A stretch of 64,000 bases of DNA. Origin: Acarospora socialis (Eukaryota; Ascomycota; Lecanoromycetes; Acarosporales; Acarosporaceae). This document shows, in pieces, positions 12,234 to 22,908 of this stretch. The position numbers were made by a program, and so were the translations under genes. The stretch lies in assembly GCA_025617375.2 (NCBI GenBank), contig JAMYGW020000011.1:186001-250000 (forward strand), in the 5' to 3' direction. The notes beneath the pieces are model-generated. The model saw only the letters and a list, made by a program, of their open reading frames with translations. It was not told the origin of the DNA and searched no databases. Position 1 is the first letter of the stretch. Each line of letters opens with the position of its first letter.

Positions 12234-13206
12234 ATGCCAGACAAGAACGACGAAGCCATGCAAATCAATCCGCAACGAGCAAAACAGCTCGTCGAAAACC
12301 TCGGCCACGTCAAAGCCCGAATTCAATCCGTCAACACCGCCGGAAAGAACGTACGTCTCCCCCGCCCCTGCCACCCACTCAACCAGCGTTGCCAAACAAA
12401 CAGACAACGAGTAGCGACACGGCGAAACCCACACGCCTGACCTGACCCAAAAGCCCGTTTAGATCCGTCTCGTAGCCGTCTCCAAACTCAAGCCCGCCGC
12501 CGACATCCTCGCCCTGCACAACGCGCCCACCCCGCACCTGCACTTCGGCGAAAACTACCAGCAAGAGCTCCTCGCCAAATCCGCCCTCCTGCCGCGCTCC
12601 GTCCGATGGCACTTCATCGGCGCCCTGCAGTCGAACAAATGCAAGCCGCTGGCTCAGGAGATCCCGAACTTGTGGTGCGTCGAGAGCGTCGATAGCACGA
12701 AGAAGGCGGGTCTGCTGGATAAGGGACGGGCGGCGCTCGTGGAGGCTGAGGGTGCGAAGAAAGAGGGAGGCGCGCAGGAGGAGGGGGAGGAGGAGGAGAT
12801 GGAGAGGTTGCGCGTCTTCGTGCAGGTGAACACGTCGGGGGAAGAGTCGAAGTCCGGGGTCGAGCCCGAGGCGGCGGTCGAGTTGTGTCGGTTTGTGAGG
12901 GAGGAGTGTAAGTTTCTGCGCCTGCAGGGCTTGATGACAATCGGCGCGATTGCGAGGTCGAGGGCGACGACGAAGGAGACAGAGAACGAGGACTTTAGGG
13001 TCCTGGGCGAGGTGAGGGATCGGGTGGCGAGGGAGCTGGGGCTGGAGACGGGGGAGTTGGAGTTGAGCATGGGGATGAGTGCGGATTTCGAAGTGGCGGT
13101 CAGGGCGGGGAGTGATGAGGTGAGGGTCGGCAGTACGATTTTCGGGGAGAGGCCGTCGAAGAAGGATGCAAAGGTTAAAGGGAGCGTGGAGGAAGGAGAT
13201 AAGTGA
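12234..13206 (+). CDS. pyridoxal 5'-phosphate homeostasis protein (YggS/PLPBP family)
   Basis: Exons 12234-12350 and 12463-13206 give 286 aa. The intron (GTACGT donor, TTTAG acceptor) is 112 nt, long for this window. The fold is the alanine-racemase-like TIM barrel that binds PLP without known catalysis and buffers free PLP. The PLP lysine sits in RLVAVSKLKP at the start of exon 2. Other family marks are HFGENYQQEL, WHFIGALQSNK, FVQVNTSGEESKSG, LQGLMTIGA, LSMGMSADFEVAV and VRVGSTIFGER. A lineage-specific acidic insert (roughly residues 125-150, rich in Glu) separates two barrel strands. Cytosolic or mitochondrial location is not evident. Confidence 0.95.
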
Positions 13207-13387
13207 TGTCAAGGTTCGTATTGAATAGGTTTTCGTCCGTTCAGCGAGGCGTTGTGGTACCACTGCTGCTAGGATTGTATATATGGACATTTCGAGAACA
13301 TGGAACGGTATAGATATGAAAAGATAATGCGGTAACACCGACAATGCAGAAGTCCACCTCACGCCGAACAGATTACATGGAGCTCGA

Positions 13388-16300
13388 TCAGTGATCATTT
13401 ACAGAATCGGATGATGATTCGGTGCGCTGAGATAATTTCTCTTCCATGACCTTCACGAGGACAGGTGGCACCGACTCGTCTGTCGCTCGGATCGTGAGGC
13501 GATACATCTTGTCACTTCAAGTCAGCAAGCAATCAACGTTGAAGCCAGTAAGGGGCTTACCATCGTGTCGTAATTTGGCTCCAGCCTCAAGAGACATCCA
13601 AACTTTCCTCCTTCACTCGTATGGAGCACACTGGCACCAACAAAGTTCTTAACATTCGGGTCCACTCCTTGCAGAACTCCCCACCTGAAGCCTTCCACTG
13701 TCCCGCGGGTGAATGAATCGTCCATCTTCCGCCACTTACCGACAAGTCCGAATACACGCTGTGCCTCTCTCGGCGCCCCGCCGATCTGCTTCCATCGCTT
13801 GAAGAAGTCTTCCGAGGAAAGTTCAGCAGCGTCCATGAACTTATGTATCACGACCGGAAGCTGAAGAGTGAGTGCTTGCAGAGAACCAGCAAGGTAGGAT
13901 ATACGGATAGTCGGAGGTTTGGTGAAGACGCTCTTCGCTTCAAACATAAGCATTTGCTGAGTTTGAGCTTGTGGCTGGATCGTCGAGTCAGGTAAACTCT
14001 TGATGTCGATCTTTAGTTGTTCGAAGGATTGATTGTCGAGTGTGGTGGTAAATGAGCCAATAGGGGACGACGATTTGTTCGTGATGTACAAGATCACACA
14101 GCCCATCTGACCTCGATATTCAGACCTGAGACCGACTTGAACTTGTGCGTCCTCGTACAGAATACCCTCATCATGCAAAAGAAGCCGGTTGTAGCCAATC
14201 TGCCAGTCCGGACTTAGATGGGCGGCGCTTGCCAGGTTCGGTGCCTTGGAGGGTTGTTCGGAGTTGCGATTGATCTCCAACCCTCTCAGGTCATTTGCGC
14301 CGCTTGATATTGTGGATGGATTTTGATCGGTACCAGTAGTAGGAGCTTTAGATGTCCCATTGACCTGTGGTTGACTCCCGTTCGCATTAGGCGGGAAAGA
14401 ACGCTTGAGCCCAGTGGTCTGCACCAGACTGAACTCTTTGGGGTCAGCATTTGCGTCTTTCCCACCAACAACCCAAGTTCGTTTATCACTGGTGCCACCA
14501 TGCTTTTGATGCAAGCGAGACAGAAGAGCTGATGTTCTCTCTGGGAAAGGTGGCATCTCGTCGCACACTGTTCGCAACAGATCGTCTGTAGGTAAATTGG
14601 CTAGAGTCAAGTATTCACAAGCGCGCTGTTGCAACTCCGAGTCCAGTGTGTGGCTATAACTTTGAAATACCTGTAGTAGCTGCGGTTTGATCTCGGGAAA
14701 GAGGTTGACAAACTTGATGAACGACGAAAGAAGTATCGCTCTTGTGCTTGACGAGCACCCCTGGAGCTTGGACTGTAGCGCCAAAAGCTGTTCGATCGGG
14801 CTACAGCCCTTGTGGTCGGCGATCAGGTGGCCGAACTCGCCGAGGATATACCCTCCTATCTTAACCAAAGTCTCGTGGCAATGCTCCGCCTTAACGTATT
14901 GCAGAATGTTCTGCGCTGCGTATACTTGGAGCTCCTCGTTATTCGTGACGATTTGAATGACTCGTTGCCAGACCTCATCGCTGACATGGTCCCCCGCCAT
15001 GGCTATGAGGCGCAACGAAATGTCAACGTACCACTGAATATCAGTCGCGTACTTCTCTGTTAAGATGGCGATCTTGAGCACCATCTCTTCCCGAATGGCG
15101 TAATCCGCATTTTGCAGGTATTTGAGGAGCTCCGTAACAATAGGCTGGGAGTTTGTCGGATCGCACATACTATACAGCAGATCTAGACCTTTCCGCCGCA
15201 CGCTGATATCTCGATCCCTCAATGACCCCACTATGATGTTTTGATGTTTCTTGATGGGATCGAGTGTTTCCGCTCTGGCCGCGAAGTGGGTCATGGCCTC
15301 CAATCCGAGATAACGCACATTTGTCTCTCTGGACTGAATGAATTTCCCCAATCGTGAAGATATTTGAACCATGAGGTTATGCTCGGTGTCCAGATGGATG
15401 ACTAGGTTGATCGCTTCGAAAAGAACTGCATTTTGAGCGTTGTTTTGTTGAACGTTCTTGGGCATCATCATCGCTTCTTGAAGAATCCGCTGCAAAGATT
15501 CTCGAATCAGATCCCGGATATGGGTATCCTCTGCATTCCGGACGTGTTAGCTCTTGCGTGACTGCTGGCAGCTGGCTTTAAGTACCTGAAGGTGGGAAGT
15601 ATTGGAGTAATCGCAAGAATTTGACTTGAACCCATGGACAGGGAACCTTGTAGTACAGATAATCAACCGCAATATCGTTGTCCACCACAATCTTCTTCAA
15701 GCGCTGCGCTGCCTTGACATAGCTGCCTTTGTACTGATCCGGATTATCTTGAGCTAGAGTCATCACAAGAGAGGTAACTGATAACGTGACTCCCATATCT
15801 GGATCATCTAGCAGTGATATTATCCTCTCTGCCCATTCCTGTTGTACAATGCCGGGATATTTGCGGTAGAGGCGGAGAAGCGTGAGCGCGGCCTTTTTCT
15901 TGACAAAGGGTTTTGATGTGCTATTCAGATGTTAGGGTAGCATTTGCCATCTAGTGATATGACTCACGGCGATATGAGCAGCCTATGTACATCTCCACTC
16001 AATGCCTCTCCCATCTCCCTCCCGCCGACATTGGCGATGGCATGCAGTGCCAAGCAGTTGTTGATTTCATTATGGTCCAGGAGATCCTTTCTTATACTAT
16101 TCACAACGAGATGGAGCAGTTCGTGCTGCTCATGCAAAAACAATGTGACCGCAAGATATCCGATCTGCTTCTCCGAGTATTTGTTCGCCGATATCAAATT
16201 CACCGCCTCCAGGTGGCCGAAGTCGACATTCCATCCCAGGATATAGATATATAACAGTTTGCAGACGTACTTTTTCTTATGATATCCACTTAAGTTCCCG

Positions 16301-16470
16301 TCCCTAAACTTTTGGCGTATGTTTGCGAGCTCCTTGTTGATCCTTTTCTCTTCCAGTTCTCTCGCCCGGGCGTTCCTCAGATCCGCGATGAACTGAACAA
16401 GGCCACGCATAGAAGACTGATTTCCCGAACTTCCTCGGCCCAGAAAGCCTGCAGCTGCGGCAGATGCCAT
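13388..16470 (-). CDS. APL3: AP-2 adaptor complex subunit alpha (alpha-adaptin)
   Basis: Large subunit of the clathrin adaptor that binds plasma-membrane PIP2 and cargo for endocytosis. Four exons, 16470-15968, 15920-15586, 15530-13561 and 13507-13388, make 2928 nt or 975 aa. Introns are 47, 55 and 53 nt. The start MASAAAAGFLGRGSSGNQSS leads into MRGLVQFIADLRNARARELE and NKELANIRQKF, the classical alpha-adaptin opening. The adaptin trunk of HEAT-like repeats covers about 20-630, and a Gly/Asn/Ser-rich hinge lies near 640-715. The appendage domains follow and end in MYRLTIRATDESVPP in the last short exon. It is convergent with the preceding PLP gene, with 181 bp between stop codons. Confidence 0.95.
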
Positions 16471-17233
16471 TGCGGATTTGCGCCAGTCTTTGGCGATTCA
16501 GGGATGTCGTAGAGGATGTAGGGCAATGAAGACCTAAGTAGAGATACCGCTGGCACCACTTCTTGGCGCAAGAACTCAAGCTCAGACAATCATTCGGATT
16601 GCATTGGTGATGTAGAAAGCCGTCGAAGGTTTTGTTAAGTTGCGGCCGTGGTAAAGGCCGGGACCTGCATGGCTGCAGGCGGGCTTCAGCTGAGAAAGCG
16701 GGCAATATATTCGACGCCAAAGTTCAACCGGCTGATAGGATTTTTCCGCCAGGGACCGTTCTATGGCAGCGTCCAGCGCACCGCAAGCAGAGAAGGTCTC
16801 GTGAGATTCTCTCTACGTTCACGGGGTTATTCGAGCTTCTCAACTAGCGAAGTGCCAAGGCTCAGCCACTAACGGATAAGCGCGGCCTTGTGGCGTCTCA
16901 GGCGTTAACTTAACTCACCGGACTCGTATCCTGCAGATATGTGTATTCAAATTCAAATGGCATCGGCTCACATCACGACAATGTACTGAAAGCCGTGAAG
17001 GAGCCGTGTGCTCGTAGCAGATCTTTGTTCAACTACCATTCTCAAATACGAATGTAAAATTCAAGTAGCCACTCTGAAAGCGCCGGTATTGACATATACA
17101 AAAGCATCGAAAGAAACCCAGCAAGTAAAATATAGGTTTTCCACAGCGCCTTAACCGTGACTCCACTCTGCCTCCTTGGATAAGGTATCTGTCGGTGGCA
17201 CTTTGTATAGGTATCCCTAGCCCTGCGACGCCC
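16471..17233. other. intergenic, no supported gene
   Basis: About 760 bp upstream of alpha-adaptin and downstream of the Cys-rich gene. Open frames at 16632-16872 overlap each other and carry no motif. Nothing else is seen. Confidence 0.5.
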
Positions 17234-17732
17234 TTATTTCGCCTTCGTGGTGAAGTCTATTTCGCCGGGTAACAGACCGCCATCGGCTGCCTTTTCGCAA
17301 GTGCAGGCACCTATTAATCCAAACTTATTAGCCTTGGAGGTCCAACATATGGGTATCCGCAAATATAGCACGTACCGGCCGCCCTTTGACCACAAGAGCA
17401 CGTTTGACCGGAGACCTTGCTGTTCTCTACTGCGGCTCGATCACAGTTGCACCCTCCGGCGGGGCGAGCCCCTATAATGGAAACGATTAGTATGAATCTT
17501 TCACGCTACGCTCATTCGTATCCATTCAGTGTCAAATAGGCTGGGGATGGTAAGCAAGAAAATGGAAGAGTGCCTTACTGCATGAGCATCTGGGTCCCGC
17601 AACAGTATTCTCGGTCGAAGCCTTCTCACAGGTGCAGTGCAGAGCGGATTGCTTTCCGCATGAGCATTTGGCCTGGGAAGCGCAGACACAATTACCGCCA
17701 GAGCGGCCGCAGCATGTTGTCGGAACTACCAT
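17234..17732 (-). CDS. small Cys-rich metallothionein-like fungal protein
   Basis: Three exons (17732-17579, 17471-17376, 17310-17234) give 108 aa, with introns of 107 and 65 nt. The protein opens MVVPTTCCGRSGGNCVCAS and is built from repeated Cys clusters: KCSCGKQSALHCTCEKA, RCSC, GCNCDRA, TCSCGQR and ACTCEKA. It ends DGGLLPGEIDFTTKAK. I know this as a conserved ascomycete Cys-rich family (DUF7871-like). The CxC/CxCxxxxxxxxCxC spacing looks metal-binding (Cu or Zn), but no function is established here. A TATA-type TATATAAA (minus strand, 17857-17864) lies about 125 bp upstream of the start. Confidence 0.9.
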
Positions 17733-18571
17733 AGTTTCGTGTGTATCAGCGGACTCGAATTGAATATTGTGAAACGGCTGTATTAGGCTATGGGATTGTT
17801 GATGTAGTAAGGTTTCGAATTGTCTCCGAGCTTGGGATATCGGACAATGCTGGGGCTTTATATACGTGAAAACGGCTGTTTATCGATAACATAGGATTGG
17901 AAACAGCTTGGTTCCTATTGGCCGTTCCTTTAGCGCCAAGGGCCAAAGTGACCACAACTACATCTTGGCGAGTTGAGATAATCATTGTAGAAGCCGACCA
18001 TGATTTGTCATGACTCGTCCGATCAACGTGAGGCTTAACGTGTTACGCTCACGTCCACGAGTTAGAATTTCAGTACATATGCCTAGTAGAATCCGCAAGA
18101 ACACGTAGCACTTGGCTGATTCTCTCCTGCATTGGTACGAAATAGAATAACCTTATTGTGCCCTGCTGTCCTTAGACACGTCTTCCCAATCTGAGAGATT
18201 GACGCAGAGAATAGCCATGAGCTAAGTCCCTCCAGAATCCGTGCTATGTATGACCTCAATATTCTACCATGCCTGTTGTCAGCCGGAAGTCTCGCACGAC
18301 GGCGAAAAGTCAATTCACTAACTAACAGCACGCTGCAGTAGCGCAAACAGCTACTCCATACTAGCCCACAAACCCCAGATGCTTGCCTGCACTGTGAAGC
18401 ATTTAAACTGCATATAATCAGTATATCACTTCGATTCGGTGATAAAGCGTGGGGCTGTGGACGCTACCTCTCCGTTCAACAATGATCCTGCCCGGCCAAC
18501 AGGAGCTTCCTCAAAAAGCGTCTGTTCCTCGGAGTATGCGTGTCACTCTGCTGATCCCCCGCGCCAGGCCT
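17733..18571. other. intergenic, no supported gene
   Basis: About 840 bp between the Cys-rich gene's promoter and the 3' end of ARP6. It contains the TATA element above. Other open frames are unconvincing. Confidence 0.5.
17857..17864 (-). promoter_or_regulatory. candidate TATA box of the Cys-rich gene
   Basis: TATATAAA on the minus strand, about 125 bp before the ATG at 17732. A clear TATA element fits an inducible, highly expressed metal-binding protein (inference). Confidence 0.45.
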
Positions 18572-20166
18572 TTACTTTATATTGCTACCGCCAAAATGCT
18601 TTGCCAACCATGTGCTGCCGTATTCCTGGTATTCCTGGCGCGTGACGACGACCTTCTTCAACGCAAGTCTATCGCTAGCGAGCCGACACCCCCCAAGCCA
18701 AGTCGACTTTATCGGACTGATGAGAGTAAGCTCAAGCACCTTGGAGTTCAGAATCACAGGGGCGATGAATTGTAAGGGAACTTACTCAGGAGCACTTGCG
18801 ATGCGCAGAACGCATTCCGCTGGGGCAAGCTGCCTCAATTGTGCCTCTCTGATATACCAATCAGCAGATTTAGGGTTAGTCAGAAACCTTTGATGGGACT
18901 TACAAACGCTCCATAAAGCCATGTATACGTACGTTACCTCCTATCACCATGATATTTGCGAGCATGGCTGGCCAAAGTCCGGGTGGAAGCCCTGACAAAC
19001 TTTGCATGACCGTCTCCGGTAGCCCGCCCTGTTTCATCCCCACGTCTCCTGGATTGAACAACAGTTCTGGCACGCAGAATCTCTCGTTACCAAGCGTCAT
19101 AAAGTCCTCAACGCCTTCTCCGGCACCGCCAACTGCACCCAATTTTTTGAGCTTGGTTGCCAATGAGCTATCGTGTGGTCGCATAAAACCTTTCGTGTGT
19201 TTATTATAGTCTGGAAGAACATAATCCACAACAATAGTATCTCTGTCCTCTTCATTCTTCCTTCGATCACCTAAGCCTCCTTTCCATGTCTTCTCTAGAT
19301 CAGCTTCGAAGTTGTTGCTAACATAGCACACAGCCTCTTTGACTTTGTTCATGAGATGCGTTTCGTCCATCATGTTATAATGGCGAATAGATACGAGTTC
19401 TTTCAAGTAGTTCGTCATGAATTTACCTCCAATATCAAGGCGGCGGATAGCCTGCTGAATAGGACGACCCTGAAAGAGAGGCGTTACTGTAGTATGCGAA
19501 AAGCCCGAATCGATAAGTAGCAGACACTCCACTGGTAGAGCAGCAGTAGATGAGCCACTATGAGCGTCTCCAAGCAGCGTCGATGTATCATTGTACGCGT
19601 TCAATGAAGGACCTGGATAAGTCATCAGCGGCGACAGCTCAGACGACCGGAATCTTGCACTACCCCAGGGCTTTCACACCTACACAACGAAAGTACGAGG
19701 CAAACTCGAACTCTTCGAAGATGATTTGATCACAGTTCGCCTGCAACGCTTGAGGGGCATTTGGCGCTTCTGTTAACACAAGATTTGTGCTGTGAGCATC
19801 ACACTATGTGCATATTAGAATCGTTGCAGAACAACTCAAAAGAGGTAGAGCTACCTTCAGCCTGGCACCCTTATCGAAAAACGTACCATCCCATATCTCC
19901 CTCTCGGCCTCCCAGTTCACCAAGTAGCCTTTCTCCACTGGTCGTCTAAATGACATCTCCCCAAAATCTTTGCAGTTATCTAGCTGTCCACCAACCCAAA
20001 CGCGCTTGTCTCTCCCGCGCGCAAGGCAGTTTTGAATAACATGGCAGTCCTTGTCCAAATTTGGAGAGGGTGTAGCAAAGCCAGCCTTCATACTGAAGGC
20101 GCCATTGTCGATGATCAGGGTTCGCTCAGGTAAGGAGGCACCGTCAGCCGGCGCCTTCTTAGGCAT
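18572..20166 (-). CDS. ARP6: actin-related protein 6 (Arp6)
   Basis: Arp6 is a nuclear actin-fold subunit of the SWR1 remodeller that deposits histone H2A.Z. Five exons, 20166-19855, 19803-19680, 19612-18904, 18848-18786 and 18716-18572, total 1353 nt or 450 aa. Introns are 51, 67, 55 and 69 nt. It starts MPKKAPADGASLPERTLIID, with the actin phosphate-1 loop region in LIIDNGAFSMKAG. Later marks are EEFEFASYF, LLIDSGFSHTTVTP (phosphate 2), RRLDIGGKFMTNYLKE, VPELLFNPGDVGM, and a C-terminal RIASAPDPIKSTWLGG then TRQEYQEYGSTWL. It shares a 234-bp divergent promoter with the gene starting at 20401. Confidence 0.95.
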
Positions 20167-20400
20167 AATCTCCTCCGCTTCTCTCGTCAGACCAGGTATG
20201 CTGCTTCCATTAGTTCCGTTACGTATGAATATGAAAAATCGCTTGGTCTGAGGCTCTGAGGCTGAGTGTCGAAGCTACCTAGGTAGTGCTTGGCAGCGCG
20301 CGCAGATCTCCCGTACCGCTGCTAAATTGTTTACCGATCTCTTCACTGCCCTGGTCTCTGTGGAACTCGTCCTAATGTACGAACTTATCACAGTTCCAAG

Positions 20401-21471
20401 ATGACGAGTAGAAGATTCGCAACCAAGAACGACTTTGCCGATCTCTCCGGCACTGTCACCTCTACAATATTGCTTCTCAATCAGTTCGTTGCAGCCCTCA
20501 ATGCACGGACCGCTGACGTCCCAGAGCGACCTCATGAACCACCAAATTTTCTCAATCTCATCGTTGACTCCGCCAAACTGCTCAAAGCGCAAGTTACAAA
20601 GCTGTCTCTACTTATCTTAAATAAGCCTTTCACACCGACTGCCATCACCAAGATCGTCCGTGACGTCTCGAAGGGCTGCTTGCCCGCTCTAATGACTGCC
20701 GCCGACCTAGTGCGGGAGAATGAGGAAGGGGCAATCTTATTCCACGCAATCCGGTCGAGCATTAGCAAACTCTTCATACAGACGATAGACCTCCTTAGAG
20801 AGGTTCCGTTGCGAGAGTCAGATTTGGATGCTGTAAGGAGCAGTGACAGAGGGACGCTGGCTTCCACCGGCGTGATATGGGGAACATGCGATTCGTTGAT
20901 TGCAGTAGGAGATACAGGGCTAGCGGGAGTTGTGGTTCAACAAGCTCAGGAGTACAGAGATCTACTGCAGGACGCTATCACCGAACTAAGAGATTGGATG
21001 GAAGGAGGCAAGGACACCGAGCTCGAATTCTCCGATCCAGGTGAAGACTCAGCATCAGAAGTGGACCAGTTTGAGTTGCCCGCGGCCATCCCTAAAGAGG
21101 ACTCGATTTTAAGAGCACAGGTAAAGGAGGTGGTGAAGAAGCTACAACAGGTTGATTTGATATACCCTCCAATTATCAAACGGCGACTCAAGCGACTACC
21201 AGTCATTCCTACGTTGACTGATGAATGTCGGAACACACAACTGGATGTTCTGGATGAAGTAATGAGCTTCCTGAAACTCATACCGGAAGAAGTCGACGAA
21301 CTTGCTGGGCTTTGCTACCAACAGAACCACGAAGAGATCGAACCGCAGCTGGGCAAGGTGTCCGGTTTGGCAGCAAAGACAATGGAACGTTTAAGTCTGA
21401 ATTGGCAAGCCGAGCCTGACGAATTTACGACCTGGTCAAAAAAATGGCTTGAGCTGATGGATGGACCTTGA
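20401..21471 (+). CDS. GCIP-domain protein (cyclin-D1-binding protein 1 homologue)
   Basis: Intronless, 356 aa, almost entirely helical by composition. The layout matches the Grap2/cyclin-D-interacting (GCIP, CCNDBP1) fold: an N-terminal helical bundle with NQFVAALNA and LNLIVDSAKLLKAQVTKLSL, then GCLPALMTAADLV. A mid acidic linker (about 225-250) is followed by a second helical part with QVKEVVKKLQQVDLIYPPI and FTTWSKKWLELMDGP at the end. Animal members are HLH-type regulators; the fungal homologues are uncharacterised. It is divergent from ARP6, so the two may be co-regulated (inference). Family assignment is from overall pattern rather than a catalytic motif. Confidence 0.8.
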   Translation: MTSRRFATKNDFADLSGTVTSTILLLNQFVAALNARTADVPERPHEPPNFLNLIVDSAKLLKAQVTKLSLLILNKPFTPTAITKIVRDVSKGCLPALMTAADLVRENEEGAILFHAIRSSISKLFIQTIDLLREVPLRESDLDAVRSSDRGTLASTGVIWGTCDSLIAVGDTGLAGVVVQQAQEYRDLLQDAITELRDWMEGGKDTELEFSDPGEDSASEVDQFELPAAIPKEDSILRAQVKEVVKKLQQVDLIYPPIIKRRLKRLPVIPTLTDECRNTQLDVLDEVMSFLKLIPEEVDELAGLCYQQNHEEIEPQLGKVSGLAAKTMERLSLNWQAEPDEFTTWSKKWLELMDGP

Positions 21472-21839
21472 TGCCTTGCAGTTGATTTGACACCGTTCGT
21501 CCAAATCCTAACGGTTGGCTCTTATAGGCTTACACCTAGCCACACCCCTAGCTAGAACACAGGCAGAAACGGTCACATAAATCATCATCTATCTTGTTGT
21601 GCTCATCGTTCCATTGAGCCATCTTATTTAGAAGCCTTCGGTTCGCTGGAGATGTTGTAATCTGCCCACAGGGTCATATACCTACCCAAGATGGAGAACT
21701 TACAACAGATACGCATAGCTCGGGAACATCAAGTCGTTAGTTACAGTATATGAGCGCATTAAAAGCTGACTTATTTTCAATGATATCAAAACATGCACGA
21801 TTTGCTGATGTTGCCCGGCCGCCTAGCTGCGTTCGGCAT

Positions 21840-22517
21840 TATTGCAGTTTTCAAAAGTCTGGTCGTTTCTCGATTTTGTCGCAAAAACCACACCACTTTT
21901 TTAGAAAAACTGACACACATAGAAACACACCACAACCTCACTTGTTTTAGACAATCTGAATAAGCAGATTTGTAGAGCACAAAGAGACCTTTCAAAAGAA
22001 CTAAAAATCATAAAAAATGATCAACTATAACAAAAGTTATTGTATAATTACTGTATTGATGATGGGGTAGATCTGATGCGCCAAAGTTGCACTGAGTTTA
22101 TATGTAAAAACAGCAGAATTCATTAATAACTTCATCATTTTCATACTGAAGCACTCAATATCACATATATGAAAGATATATACTCATTTAACAGTTCTAC
22201 ATACTCAGAATCTTCAAAATTATTGTGATTACTACTAATTCTGCTGTGTTTACATACAATTTTGAGTGCAACTTCAGCGCAGTCAGTCTGCCCCACTATG
22301 ATACAGAAAATCTATAATAACTTTTGTTTTAGTTGATCATTTCTGATGATTTTTGATTCATTTGAAAGCTCTTTTTACATTTGTCAAATCTGTCAACTCA
22401 GGATTTTGAACTTATGTGTTGTTGTGGTGTGGTCATAAAAAGTGAGAATTTTGCAGAAAAGTGGTGTGGTTTTCGCGACAAAATCGAGAAACGACCAGAC
22501 TTTTGAAAACTGCAATA
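21840..22517. mobile_element. fold-back MITE with 279-bp inverted terminal repeats and TA target duplication
   Basis: The arms 21842-22120 and 22237-22515 are imperfect reverse complements along their whole length. The outer about 40 bp (TTGCAGTTTTCAAAAGTCTG...) are nearly perfect and the inner parts are diverged. The 116-bp centre is AT-rich. TA dinucleotides at 21840-21841 and 22516-22517 fit a Tc1/mariner-type target duplication. There is no transposase frame, so the element is non-autonomous. It lies in the spacer between the GCIP-domain gene and the next gene. Substitution load between arms suggests it is not recent. Confidence 0.88.
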
Positions 22518-22908
22518 GCCTCGTCTTTTAGTTGCCATACCAGCCACATCGCTATCGATTAAAGACAGTGACCCCAACGTCTCCACGACCTCAGGCCCGA
22601 CCTTTATGCCCGACAAACATATACACCAGAGAGCTCGGCCTTTGTTTACTTTGATTGCTGACGTTGACGAGTTCCGGTATCCTAGTTTCTAGTATCTCTA
22701 GGGAACAATTTATCTGCGATAGCACCTGACTCCTTCGTTTCAAGACACGTCAGGCGCATGACTCTATACGCCTTCTGAACGACTGCTCTGGTATATATCT
22801 AGGTATTTGATCCCAGCTACAATTGAACGAACCATAGGTAACTGATATTCCTCAGATCTGCTTTATTGTTATCATCACTTTTCGCGAATTCACAGACAAT
22901 AAGCAGCC

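Noticed and set aside
12379-13398. 339-codon minus-strand frame antisense to the PLP homeostasis gene
   Set aside because: It is a shadow of a GC-biased coding exon with Arg/Leu/Pro-rich translation.
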